Positions 39,324 through 50,375 of a DNA stretch of 64,000 nucleotides are shown here, piece after piece (within the stretch, counting starts at the first letter, position 1; the number at the start of each line of letters is the position of its first letter). The translations under genes were made by a program, and so were the position numbers. The stretch covers positions 122,934,467 through 122,998,466 of the forward strand of contig CM041084.1 in NCBI GenBank assembly GCA_023079485.1, in the 5' to 3' direction. A model generated the notes under the pieces. The model saw only the letters and a program-made list of their open reading frames with translations. It did not search any database and was not told the origin of the DNA. Source of the stretch: Archilochus colubris. Taxonomy: Eukaryota > Chordata > Aves > Apodiformes > Trochilidae.

Positions 39324-39405
39324 ATCACAGAATGTTTTAGGTTGGAAGAGACCTCCAAGATCATCCAATCCAACCTTTGATCAACACCATAAGCTAACTA
39401 CTAAG
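39324..39405 (-). mobile_element. CR1 LINE 3' end
   Basis: 'atcacagaatgttttaggtt' then 'ggaagagacctccaagatca' and 'tccaatccaacc' form an inverted CR1 3' terminus of about 80 bp. It abuts the previous copy in tandem, same orientation. Confidence 0.85.
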
Positions 39406-42400
39406 CTATTGACAGTCCAAGTATGAGGGGTTTTTTTTGCATAGTTTTGTAACCTTTCTCTGTAGCAGCAGCTTAATCTAGCCTAAATTTATAGCATATT
39501 TATGAACATGTATGAGGGCTTACTGTCAAAGCTTTACATATACTGTCTAAACCTTACATAAGTCAATAGAGGTGACTATTACTGCTTTTCTTACATCTAC
39601 AACATGTCACCCTGTGTAGAAGAAAAAGATTGATTTGAAATTGCTTATTCAGATAAGCCCCCATTCTTTAAAAAAATGGGAGGGAATATACCCTTAAAAA
39701 TTATTCTTCTTCCTTGACACAAGTTTTCCAAAGTCATTAGCTTGGACTACAACAATTGCTGCTTCATTTCACAACATGCTCTCTGTCCAACTGGACACAG
39801 AGCCAGTATAAACTGTGATGATGCTTTTGATTATACCAAAATCCCCTGAAAGAGGAAGCGCCAGGGAGGCCTTAATGCTGGTTCCTGTGCTCCTAGCCAG
39901 AGGGCTCAGATCCTGTCTGGAAGGCACAGATACTTATGCACCTAACTATTTGTAGTCTGAGTGTTCTATCTCTTGTTAACTTAAATGAGATATTTTTATT
40001 AACTGTGTAATTAGGGGCCTTGAATGTTATGCCCTACTGTGCCATATTGTTCTGTAGTCTTATTTTTGCACTGTTCATTAAGAAAGAATGTTTGTGAAGA
40101 AACTAATATTCCTTTTAAATTAAGTTGCCTATACAAATTTATGAGTCAGTAGGCTATAAAACTTGGAACACTATATGGTACAAGATACAAGAAGGTGTCA
40201 CAATTTTCTACAAAGCTGTGACATCTGCTAGGAAGAGTCTCTATATATGAGGATTGATGTCTCCACCCTCAGTGTCTCACAATTTTTTTTTTAATATCAA
40301 ATGTGCAGAACTTCCAAGTAAAGCATGCACATTTATTTTAGATTTAATCTCTGGAAACACATACTAGGATCTGAGAGATAAATGAGAGTAATGTTGGTAT
40401 GTGTAAATATTGTACAGTAGCTAGATACATTAAATACCTCTCCTTTCTGGCAATTATGTCAACAGATTTCCCAAAGAAACCCTCATCTCTGGACACAGGT
40501 TGTGCTTTAGCTGGCATCTCTCACAGCTCCATTAGAGATGACTCTTCCTATAGCTTTAACAGTGGCATTGCATTTATCAGCTTGCAGAGCTAGATCAACT
40601 CTAGCTGAGTATGTGACCCCACTGCTGACAGAAGTGCATCTTCTAAGGAAATCTTACACACAAGGGAGCATGTCCACTTGGAAGTATATAGAAAACCCCT
40701 TTTTCCTCCCTTACACTTATGACAGACAGAATTATCAATGCAGGTGATCACATTGTAGGAAATATAAAGTAAAATACCTTAATTATTTTCAGCTAATACT
40801 GAGACCTGACAATAGATCCAGATATAATCCATTCACCCCCCCTCTTCTAGTCCCCCAGTCATCTCATTCCTCATGATTTTAGTTTAGAAGCATTTCATAA
40901 CATTTGAGGAAATCATATATTAACAGTGATTTGCTACTTGAATGGTATAAAAGGCACAGTCTCCTCTGAAATACTGCATCAACAGTGTCCAACATAGCTT
41001 TCTATCTCTGTAGTGTGTCAGGGACTTCATCATTTCCAATGTTATTGTGCCCTTTAGTCCACATAACATCAGTTTCTTGTATTTCCCATCTGTAGCATGA
41101 TGGCCAATAGCCAACCACAACGTTTTGCATTGAAATGGCAAGGATATGCTCTAATTGCCTCCCTAACAAAGACCTTGATTACATCTAAATTCCTGGATTT
41201 CTGAAGGCATTTTTTTCATGGCATCAGCCTATTTGTTTCTGCCTGATTACCCCTTCAGCACTAACCTTTCACTCCTTTGTATCCCAAACATCAACAGAAC
41301 ATCTTTAAGCCAAAATGAAAATTAGGAAGGTAACAAAGCCTTAAAAGGCTCAGTTGAGCAATTTCTCTACAGCACAGAGTTTATCAGCATAGCGAGTTGT
41401 TTCTCTGAAAATATGTGGTAAGTGGAGAGGACTTCTTAAGAAGTGCAGTTGTTTTCATAACACAGTCTAATCCCCTTCCCCAAATCTCTGCTATTCCTAG
41501 AACTCAGTCATATGTTTGCTGTCTGGTGAAACTGCCTCCACAGGTGACGAGGTTTCTGTGTGAAAGAGCAGCAAAGGTCATTTGCGAGGCTCCTGGCTGG
41601 GAGTGAATTCACATTGCATGAATACAGTTGCTCCCAAAATGAATTCACCTAAACCTGCAAAAGGAAGTTTGAAGTTACTGCCTAAGATATCAGCAAGGAC
41701 AAAGCTTCCCTTGCACAACAGTCAGCGACTTCTCATCTCCTCCCTACTCCACTCAGCACGGAAAAGACCAGGGTGTAGGGTACAATATCCCACATTTTGC
41801 TACATCACTACGAGGTGATTTCTGCCACATATTCCCTAATTCCACCGAGTCCAAGGCAGCAGCTATGGTACCCAGGGTCCAGATGCAGCTTGTATTTGAT
41901 TTCAGTGCTCCCTGTCGGAACTCCAGGACTGAGGTGGGAGCTGATATTATCAGCTTTCTTTTCCTGCCCAAGGAGACGTGGGGCAGGACCTGCAATGCTG
42001 GCAGGTCTGCAGCAACCTGAAGATGAATATCCCATGCAGGTATTTCCCACCACCTCAGGATATGGGGATGAAACGAGGTGTGACAGAGCCTTCCAGCACT
42101 CATAGAAGGAGTGACCGAAGGGAGAACAGTGTGAGAGTGGCCCTCTAAAATCAGCAAGGTTTTCATTGCCTGAGCTGGGCACTAGATCAAGCTGACTGCT
42201 TTAAATAATGCTATTTTAACTCTAGTATCAGGCTCCTGATATTTCTCAATTGAGTGTGTACACAAGTCGGGGAGATGGCAAATGCACTTGGTTGTCAGTG
42301 TGAAAGTACAGTTAAAGACATGGACATTTTAACTCTGCCTAGGTGTACATTACATATGTATCTGACCCATGGAAAAAGTTTGGGAAAGAAGCAAAAGTAA

Positions 42401-43481
42401 TTTACAGTAAAACAGAAATTTGAGACAATAGAATTAATATTCCTCCTAAATTCTATGGGACACCCCAAAGATATATTAACAACAGCAGTAATCCCAAAGT
42501 GCTCGATTTCTGTGATGTTTGGTACTACCTGCCTTATTGTTTTTTTGCCTTCAACCCTATCAGTTCTCTTGCACTTTTCCTGTTTTGGAGACTCTCCAGC
42601 TCTCATGACATTTTTAAGCGACCTCTGTATAGAGTGAAAGTGCCAAATAGCATGTCTGCATCTAGTTACGTACTTGAAAACCCAAAGATATCATTATTTT
42701 AATCCCAAACTTCTGGAAAAATAAATGCAATTAAAAGTTCTATAAGGAGAAGAGAGAGATGAGTTGTCAAAAAAAAAAAAGGAGAAGATAGTAAATAAAT
42801 ACATGGGGACTAGGTGAGCAGCCCTTTGTTTTTTCTTTTGCTGCTGTTTCCAGATCTGGAAAAAACCCAGTTGGTACGAAAGTGAATGTTTATTTCCTTT
42901 TCTCAAGGAAAGAAAAAAAGCTGAAAACTGCTATCTTATTGGAGATAAAAATTTTCCATGTAACCTCAGAGAAGCACTTATAAGTTGCAGCAGGAAAAGC
43001 AAAAGAAACAGGGCTTTTTTTCAGCAGTAATTACTCCTTTGCCCATGGCTCAAGGCTGAGAGACAACCTCTGCTTGAAAGTCTCCAGCCAACATCCCCCT
43101 CCCCAGAGCCAGCCAGGGGTGGGCAGCTCCACCAACCTTGCTGAAACCTTGTTGCAGTGCAAGGGAGGGAAAGAAGATGCAGAGCAAAAATGCAGATTTA
43201 TGTCTCTTTCAGGTCACGGCAGATTCTGAGCTGTAAAAAATGTGTTTTCAGCTCTCTGTTAAGAGTCTAGGAGAGCAAACTGGAAGCTCACATACAACAG
43301 TTCTTGCTGTATGACAAGCTGTTCTTAGGGAAGCCTGGTGGGTGATATTAACTTAAAATATGGGATTACAAGCTGTTTGCAAATGATGATGCACAAGGCC
43401 TCCATTTCTTATTGCAGTCATTCAAGACTTGGATTCATAGAGACTCTGATACAAAGCTGAGTTTTAATGATTAGCCTAAAT
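39406..43481. other. intergenic, no gene seen
   Basis: AT-rich spacer with a GC-richer patch at about 41,830-42,180. Overlapping minus-strand frames of 137 and 124 codons in that patch have no recognisable motif. A poly-A run lies at 42,769-42,780. No exon of the FABP cluster was found. Confidence 0.5.
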
Positions 43482-43690
43482 ATCACAGAATATTGGAGGT
43501 TGGAAGGGACCTTGAAACATCATTAAGTCTAACTCCCCCTGCAAGGGAGTTGGAAGATGGTGAAGCAGGAAGATGAGGAATTCATCCCTCCATCTACGTT
43601 AGAGATGAGGATAAATTTTTCCTTCAAACTGCTCACAAATCTCACAGCCTTCTCTCACAGCTCATATTTTCTAAGATTCAGGATTTTCTA
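43482..43690 (-). mobile_element. CR1 LINE 3' fragment, diverged
   Basis: 'atcacagaatattggaggtt' and 'ggaagggaccttgaaacatc' mark an inverted CR1 3' end. The part beyond about 43,560 is strongly diverged, with 'ccttcaaactgctcacaaatctcacagcc' in pieces recalling the coding end. Confidence 0.75.
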
Positions 43691-44857
43691 GTTAGTTTGT
43701 ACCTACATAAACATGTATTCCAAGCTGGAGCCAGTCTCTAGCTTTTCCAGTGATAGATAGAGAGGAAAGATGATCTTTAAATTTTGCATTCACATATGAT
43801 ATCCGGCTCTTAACTATCTGCTTGGTCACATAGCCTTAGATTCTGACATTCAGGATAACTCTTAGCCTTGAGAATTTATCTTCTTGGCTGTAAAACCAGC
43901 AGGCAAAGGTTCATGTCAGTACAGCAGCTTCTGAGAAGCCAAAATAAACACACGTGCCTCTCACAGCTGCTTTACCACATTGAGAAGGCAGGGAGAGGGC
44001 TGTGTGGTGGCATGGGGACAATGACAAGGGATGAAATACTCCATGTGGTTAGCGTGAATGTTGTAGGGTTACCAACACCAGCTAATGGAGGCAAAAATTA
44101 ACAAACTGCTACAGTGCTTTTTGATTATGTATAGTACCAGAAGCCTAGGTTTGGTTTAACTGGGTTTTTTCCTTAGTTAGAAGCAGTATAAGTGCCATAG
44201 GAGGAATGAAGAGCTCAGATACTCAGCTGGGCTTGGCCAGTGAAGCCTGCTACTGTGCTTAATATTAAGCACATGCTTAAATGATGTGCTGAAGTAGACT
44301 TGGTTGCTTAGCACTTTCCAAAGGGAAACCTTCCAGTCTTAAGATTTCTGGAGTTCATTCACACCTGCTCCACACTTCATTTCACAGGTCTCTTTTAGCT
44401 GAGAAACATGGAATGTGTTCTGATATATTTTTCCTACGAAAGCTGTTCTTTTCCAAAGAAATGTCTGGATATAAAAAGTAGTACTGAAAGATGTATAAAC
44501 ATTTTAGGATGAGAATGAAACAATGATGTAGTAAAACCAAAAGGCTGGAACAATAAATCACAGTAAAAATCAAAAACCCTGATGATAAAGATGATTTTCC
44601 CTATAGGAACTATTCAGCAATAATATCTTTTATAGGAAAGGAGTATTGAATTCATGAGATAGTAATATTTACACACACTATGGAAGCAGTGTTAACTCTT
44701 TCACAGAGGCAGATCAATTGTGCTTTACTATTTAACTCTGCAGCAGTCTGACCACTTACACAGACAGGAACAACAGAAAAGATGACACCATCCAAGAAAG
44801 GTAAAACTTAAATCATTCATGTGAAGACAAGTACTCTATTTCATGTGTTGAGAAGCT
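43691..44857. other. spacer downstream of PMP2
   Basis: AT-rich sequence with no recognised element. It lies 3' of the minus-strand PMP2 gene; any distal 3' untranslated sequence would fall here. Confidence 0.5.
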
Positions 44858-44863
44858 TTTATT
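44858..44863 (-). promoter_or_regulatory. candidate PMP2 poly(A) signal
   Basis: TTTATT on the plus strand is AATAAA on the coding strand, 181 nt beyond the PMP2 stop codon, a reasonable 3' untranslated length. No transcript data were used, so the real site could be elsewhere. Confidence 0.45.
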
Positions 44864-45043
44864 GGATCACCACAATATTTTGGATTGGTTATACTATGGC
44901 TCTGAAATATCAAATTATAGTGTAGTCATTTTCCTGCTAAAAGGAAATAAGAAAACACAGAAGCACAGTGCATGAGGCTTTGGTCACTGAGCTGAGCAAA
45001 ATTTTAGGAGCCAGTCCCAGTCAAGTGCAGAGAGGGAATTTCT

Positions 45044-45094
45044 TCACACTCTTTCATAGATCCTAGTGCAGACAACACCTTTCATGGAATACTC
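45044..45094 (-). CDS. PMP2: PMP2 coding exon 4
   Basis: 51 nt after acceptor ccttag, encoding [16 protein letters not shown] and the stop TGA. It is too short to be seen as an ordinary open frame and was found by looking for the inverted C-terminal motif. It carries Arg127 and Tyr129. The acceptor has a poor polypyrimidine tract (purine-rich just upstream), which is unusual. Confidence 0.93.
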   Translation of the reverse strand, partial: EYSMKGVVCTRIYERV

Positions 45095-48000
45095 CTAAGG
45101 CAAAAAGGAGAAGATTAATATGAACCTTTTGCTGAGAGCAGTTGTTTATGCTGCAGTCACCTCTGTAGTCAGTAAAAATCCAGATGTCAAGTTTTGTATC
45201 TTTATATATTTACATAATTTGTAGAGCAAACAGCAAAGCAATTTTTATATTGCAAGTACAGTGGTTTCTATTTTAACATCTTTAGACTTAGTTAAGAGGC
45301 ATAAAATGACATATAGATTGCAAAATCAGGCTCAGCTTCCAGAAACAAATTTACCTTTCTGGGTACTATTGCTTACTTGACAGAAACATCAGCCCCACCT
45401 GGTTTTTTATACCATGGCCCATGAACACTTCCAATTTTATAAAGGTTTTTTCTGTGGAAGGAAAAGTAGTCTGGGTAGTTCAGAGGTCAGGCTTCTGGCT
45501 TAAAAAACTTTGCACTTATGAGACACAAAATATTTCTCCTAACCCTCTTGCTCCAGTGGCCTTCAGTGGCTCCCAGACAGTGACTCAGAGCCACAAGATG
45601 CCTGTGGCAGAGGTGATGAGATGTTAAAAAAAAAACCACCTCATTTTTTTCAAAAAGAAAGAACAGGCCTCCTCCCCATACCTGTTTGAGGGAAGTGGTA
45701 GATGGCAGGATGCTGATGGAAGAGAGGCTTTCCCTCTCTGCTTTTCAAAGACGGTTTAATAATTAGAAAAAACCACACAGAAATACAGGCATGAGGGCAT
45801 GCAAAAGCAAATCACCCTTCCAAATATATGAGAGCTTAAAAAAACTTACAGTCAGAACAAGCTAGCATCTAAAGGCATAATGCTGATGATTTCAAACAAA
45901 TTGCCAAAATTAGTTTGGCTTCACCCTATGAGCTTCAACCAACAAAGTACTTTCTTTCATTCAAAAGTGAAATCTTAATTTTGGTAGTGACCCTTAGAAC
46001 TAGGGTCCCTGAAATGTGTTTTATCACCCTAGCTTGGCCAACCAACCCATGGCTTTTCCGTGGCTGCTAGACAAAGGCTGGTTGGACAGGGGTTAAGGGG
46101 AAGCCAGCAGGACCCTGCCCCTGGAAAAGCCAAGGTTCCCTTCACTGCAGTGGGCTATTCAGAGAGGCAATTAGGACTTTTATGTCCCCACTTCACATCA
46201 CCACACAGGCAGGTGCTGTCACCCAACAAACCTCGAGCACCTGCCTAGTGCACTCATTACGCTCCTATGGAAAAAGCAAGTGTGATAATTGATGGGGTTT
46301 AGAGGACATAGATGTGTGAAAAGGTGTAAAATCAGTTTTCTAAAATGGACAGCCTTGATTCCAAAGACAGGAAAAAGGAAAGAGCTAATCCAAGGGCAGC
46401 AAAACACAACTTGCAAACTTTTATTTGTGTCTCACAGTTTTATTTGCATTTTTTTAAAGAAAAATAATACTGAGAGCAGTAAGTATGCTATCAATTTATT
46501 GCAGTTTTGCTGATATAGTAACTTTAAAAACAATTTGCTGTATGGAACAATATTTATTTTCTTCCATCTTATTTCCTAAGCTCAGTTCCCTTTTTCTCCC
46601 TCTTAATTTATTTCAGAAGCCAGAAAGAAAGCCCAAAGTTGGCAGTCTATTAACACAAAAGCAAACTGAGGGCTTCATCCTTTATCAGCTTACCATGAGT
46701 GTGAACTTACCACCACCATCTTCCCATCAACCAGTCTTCTTTTTATCGTGCTCTCTTTGCCATTCCACTTCTGCACTTGCACCAAGGCCCCTTTCTCCAG
46801 GGTTACAACGCTCTGCAAAGGCAAAGAGAAGAGTTTCAGACTGCAGTGTGAGCTTTGCAGTTTAGAGTAGTAATTCACTTTATGTTCAGCAAGATCTGCA
46901 TTCTTAGTTAATGACCCACTTAGTAACATTAGTTTCAGCACAATACTATTTCTTCTTTCAATGCTTTCTTTCAATAGTTTGGAAAACTCACCGTGCACTA
47001 AGAGGGTAGAAAAAACCCTGGTGATTTTCTAGGAGATGCACAGACCACTCAGAGATCATTAGCTCCCTTACCTTGACTTTCCGGTCATCTGCTGTTGTTT
47101 CATCAAACTGCTGGCCCAATTTGAAAGAGATTGTTGTATTTTTGAAGGTACTTTCAGTTCTGATGGTTACTATGTCCCCTTTCATACTGATGATCACGTC
47201 GGGCTTTGCCAGACCACCTAATTTCCGGGAAGCTAAGCCTACTCCTAGAAATCAGAAATAAAACTATAATTACATTCTAGCAAGCAAGAAACTCAGCATC
47301 CTTGCATAAATCTTCAGTGGAAGAATAAAGAACAGCTTCTTCTTCAATAATGCCTGATCGAGATGAGTAGAATTCCTCAAATGTGGAAGTGTTGCAATCA
47401 GAAGCTGAAGCAACTCCAGCTGATGGAGTGTACCTTCAGCAAGAAATATACATGAATACATGCTTGTGTTTATATGCCTAAGAAGAAACATGGTTATAAA
47501 TCTTCATGAATTATAGTAGAGATAGAATGGGTATAAAAAAATCAGAGGAAAGATCTGTTTCTCATAAAAGATTGCAAAAGTCCTTTTTTAAAAAAAAATT
47601 CTTGACAAATCTGTGAATCTGTACTTTTGGTAAAGCAGTTGCATGAATGAAACTGGATACTGAGCTGCCAACATGTTTCTGCTTGTTCATTTAAACATCT
47701 AACAGAGACCTGGCAGTTCCTAAGGGACTGCTAGTATACTTTAAGGATTTTACATCTAACCCTAGTGAGAAGTAAAAGTAGAAAATATTTTAAAAGTTGA
47801 AATATAAGAGCAAAGAAGTGCAAAGAACTCCAGAAAACCTGCACATCAAAAACCTTTTGTATTACCTCATGCTCTTCAGTATTGCCTACAAGTTGTGGGG
47901 TCTGGAGCAAAATAAAAAGAAGGCCACTGTTGATGGACTGTTGTTTTATAAAAGCAGGAAAGGTGTAGCTATAGTTTTTCCTTTGTTAATGCTATGCTAT

Positions 48001-48813
48001 GCTCAAATTAAAAGGTACTATATAAAAGGATAGAAATTTATCTGTAAATTATAGCACAATTTGCAGTAATTATTCTATATTAAAAAGATCTGTTCAGATC
48101 TTCAGAAAAATATCTGTAGCTGGACTTTCATCTGACATTTAATTTGGTTAATTAACTGCAGTTCTTTTTTTACTCAGTTTAACATTTCACATTTCACGTA
48201 AAGGGAATCAGTGAACTATTTATATAGCAAAAGAAATGCTGTAGCTGACTGTCTGTGCACTTGTTATTTGGGAGTGAAGTCATCATGAAAATGAAAACAA
48301 TGCCTAATTTATGACGTTCCTGGCATTCTTCAGTAACAGATAGATTCATTCATAAAATTCAGACCTCTGAAACCGAAGTGTCATGAGACATCAGCTCCAT
48401 TATATATTGTAAGTTATGACAAGTCAGGAGCTTACTGGTGCAATCAAGACAAATGTAAAAAAATGCTTCATCTCCATAGATTCTTCTCATTACAGAAAAA
48501 CAATTATATCAGGTAAGTTTACAGAAGTAAATTTTATCTAGTAATTTGGTTCCTGCCTTTCTGTTTTTCCCTTTTCAGTGCTAAAGGAAAGGAATGAAAT
48601 GGTACTCGAGAAGTAATTAAAGTGCTTTTGCGGCCAGAAAGAAGGCACCATCCAGGATTAAAGCATAAGATGGAGACATTCCCAAAGAAAACACAAAAAA
48701 AAAAAAAAAAAAAAAAAGAAGAAGACGGAACATTTCTCACCCAGTTCTTTCATATAGTCATCAAAGTTTTCACTGGAGATGAGTTTCCAGGTTCCCACAA
48801 ATCGGTTGCACAT
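45044..48813 (-). CDS. PMP2: PMP2 / FABP8, myelin P2 fatty-acid-binding protein (4 exons)
   Basis: This is a cytosolic lipid-binding protein of the iLBP/FABP family; in other vertebrates it is a peripheral myelin component that binds fatty acids and stacks membranes. The CDS joins 48,741-48,813, 47,072-47,244, 46,711-46,812 and 45,044-45,094, exons of 73, 173, 102 and 51 nt, with donors gtgaga, gtaagg and gtaagt and AG acceptors. It yields 132 residues, the family's normal length. The FABP signature [14 protein letters not shown] is at residues 7-20, the portal segment STFKNT at 56-61, ETTADDRK in the barrel, and Arg107, Arg127 and Tyr129 for carboxylate binding. The C-terminus [12 protein letters not shown] and SMKG, together with [12 protein letters not shown], separate it from FABP4 and fit PMP2. 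Residue 118, usually Cys in close relatives (EC.MKG), reads Tyr here. Introns are about 1.50, 0.26 and 1.62 kb. It lies about 6.5 kb downstream of FABP4 on the same strand. Assignment to PMP2 rather than another subfamily is by remembered family similarity. Confidence 0.95.
46711..46812 (-). CDS. PMP2: PMP2 coding exon 3
   Basis: 102 nt between acceptor ttgcag and donor gtaagt, encoding residues 83-116. It begins [16 protein letters not shown] and ends LVDGKMVV, with the ligand-binding arginine at residue 107. Confidence 0.96.
47072..47244 (-). CDS. PMP2: PMP2 coding exon 2
   Basis: 173 nt between acceptor ttctag and donor gtaagg, encoding residues 25-82. It includes [30 protein letters not shown] and [12 protein letters not shown]. 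This is the helix-turn-helix end and the first barrel strands. Confidence 0.96.
48695..48717 (-). repeat. T tract in PMP2 intron 1, beside the 5' splice site
   Basis: Twenty-three A on the plus strand, hence 23 T (U in the transcript), starting about 24 nt after the exon 1 donor. It is a simple repeat. U-rich sequence in this position is known to bind TIA-1-type factors that help U1 snRNP, but a role here is inference only. Confidence 0.85.
48741..48813 (-). CDS. PMP2: PMP2 coding exon 1
   Basis: The exon encodes residues 1-24 plus the first base of codon 25, starting [10 protein letters not shown] and ending in GAACTGG before the donor gtgaga. The ATG at 48,813 is chosen because all family members start two to four residues before the FVGTW motif. 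An in-frame ATG at 48,963 is open but lies upstream of the TATA-like box. Confidence 0.96.
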
Positions 48814-48921
48814 GGTACTGGCTTTGTGAGGCAGTGGTCCTGCAGAGAGAGGCAGCCGCCACAGCAGCTTTTGATAGGAGTCAGAGAGATCGTGTGCCCA
48901 ACTCAGACCTTGCTGGCTGCC

Positions 48922-48964
48922 CTTTAAAGATGCCCAGTCCCTGCAGCAGTCAGGAGGGGCCAAT
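48922..48964 (-). promoter_or_regulatory. PMP2 core promoter candidate (TATA-like and CCAAT)
   Basis: On the coding strand TCTTTAAAGG at 48,921-48,930 is a TATA-like box about 113 bp upstream of the ATG. An inverted CCAAT motif (CCAAT on the plus strand at 48,960-48,964) lies about 36 bp further upstream. The FABP4 promoter shows the same two motifs at nearly the same spacing, which supports both calls. Confidence 0.6.
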
Positions 48965-50009
48965 GGGAGAGGCAGTGCCAGGGCAGGACAATGTGCACCT
49001 TGTCCAAGGGAGCCGTGTCAGTACCAAGGCTCCGGGTGACGCCTGCCTCAGCTTCCTCCGCTGAATAGATGGGGATACTGAGAGGGACACGTGAGAATGG
49101 GGATGTGAGGTTACCACTGCAGCCACAGAGCTGTCAGGGGACACTGCAGTGGGGTCTGTGCCACATGGAACCACCAGGCGCTGGGGCACTGCAGCCATCT
49201 GAAACCCAGCTCTGACTGTCCTCCCAGTACCATCCTCCTGCTATCACAATTGCCAGTGCTGTCACCAGAGTGCTAGCCAGGTGAATCAAAACCATGTGGG
49301 TTCAGGGGAGGAACTATCAAGAAGCTGCTGTACACAGAGTGTTGTTTTTTCCTTTTTGGTTTTTTTTTTTTTTTTACTTTCATGATCCATCCTGAAAAGT
49401 GTCTCTGTGCTTTTATCATTTAAAGGCAGCACGGAATGATCCTGCCTTTGCATCAGAACAATGATTCCAAGCTGCAGGTTCTTCCCTGCACATAGTCCTA
49501 AGAGAAGAAGCAGCAGAAACTTTTCTGCCTCCTTTCTTCCACAACAGGGCATGTTCAGAAGGTCACTGCATCACTGGAGATCAGCTCTTGTGCTTGGCAG
49601 GTGGAAAGTGAGAACAGAGGTTGAGTCATTAAAACACTCATCATTCAAGGGTTCAGTCACTTGGCAAGAGGTGAACAGTTTCACGGGGCTGGGAGGATGG
49701 CTCTTATTTTGCCTTTCTGCACCTGGGTGGTTGGCCTATCCCAAAGGTAAGGGCAGGTTTGAACCAGTGCAGTTGTGTAAGGCCTTGCATTCAAATGTGT
49801 ATTACTATTGTCAGATATCTTCATGTTTCCCTCCTCCCATGAAGGGCAATAGCTTCTTCTATGCCATGTGAAATGGCACACTCAGGCCCAACATTTTCTA
49901 TTGCCAGGTGACGAAAATCTGCCATAGCAATAAATTTTTTCAGTGTCATTACTGCAAGGATTAGAATGTGTCTGTGTGCCTCAGCTGTTGTGATCTAAAC
50001 TTTCACACA
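48965..50009. other. PMP2 upstream flank, GC-richer then AT-rich
   Basis: The first ~300 bp are GC-richer with no CpG-island density. A T-run lies at 49,360-49,375. Short frames here have no recognisable similarity. No further promoter motif was recognised. Confidence 0.5.
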
Positions 50010-50375
50010 ATGGTAAAATGATTGAGGTTGGAAGGAGCCTCCAGAGGTCATCTGGTCATACCTCTTGCTCCAGCAGGCCCACCTAGAGCTGGTTTCCTAG
50101 GGCCATGTCCAGATTGCTTCTGAGTATCTCCAGAGATGGAGACTCCACAGCCTCCTTGAGTCCATGTCTCCCTTGCACTAGAGATCTGGGCCCACACTTC
50201 AGGTGTGGCCTCACCAGTGCTGAGTACAGGGGAAGGATCATCTCCCCAGACCTGCAACATTCTTCCTAACATAGCCTAGGATATTGCAAATCTTCTTCAC
50301 CATGAGGGAACATTGTTGGTCCATGTTCAACTTGGGTGCCTCCCAGGACTCCCAGGCCTCTTCTGCAAAGCTCAG
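50010..50375 (-). mobile_element. CR1 LINE fragment
   Basis: Inverted copy starting 'aatgattgaggttggaagga', with 'ccagcaggcccacctagagc', 'gtatctccagagatggagac', 'ggtgtggcctcaccagtgct' and 'acctgcaacattcttcctaa'. The octamer tail is lost. It covers the 3' end and adjoining upstream blocks with internal deletions. Confidence 0.87.

Noticed and set aside
41753..42182. Overlapping 137- and 124-codon minus-strand frames
   Set aside because: Two different frames open over the same GC-richer patch, with no motif and no exon-like boundaries.
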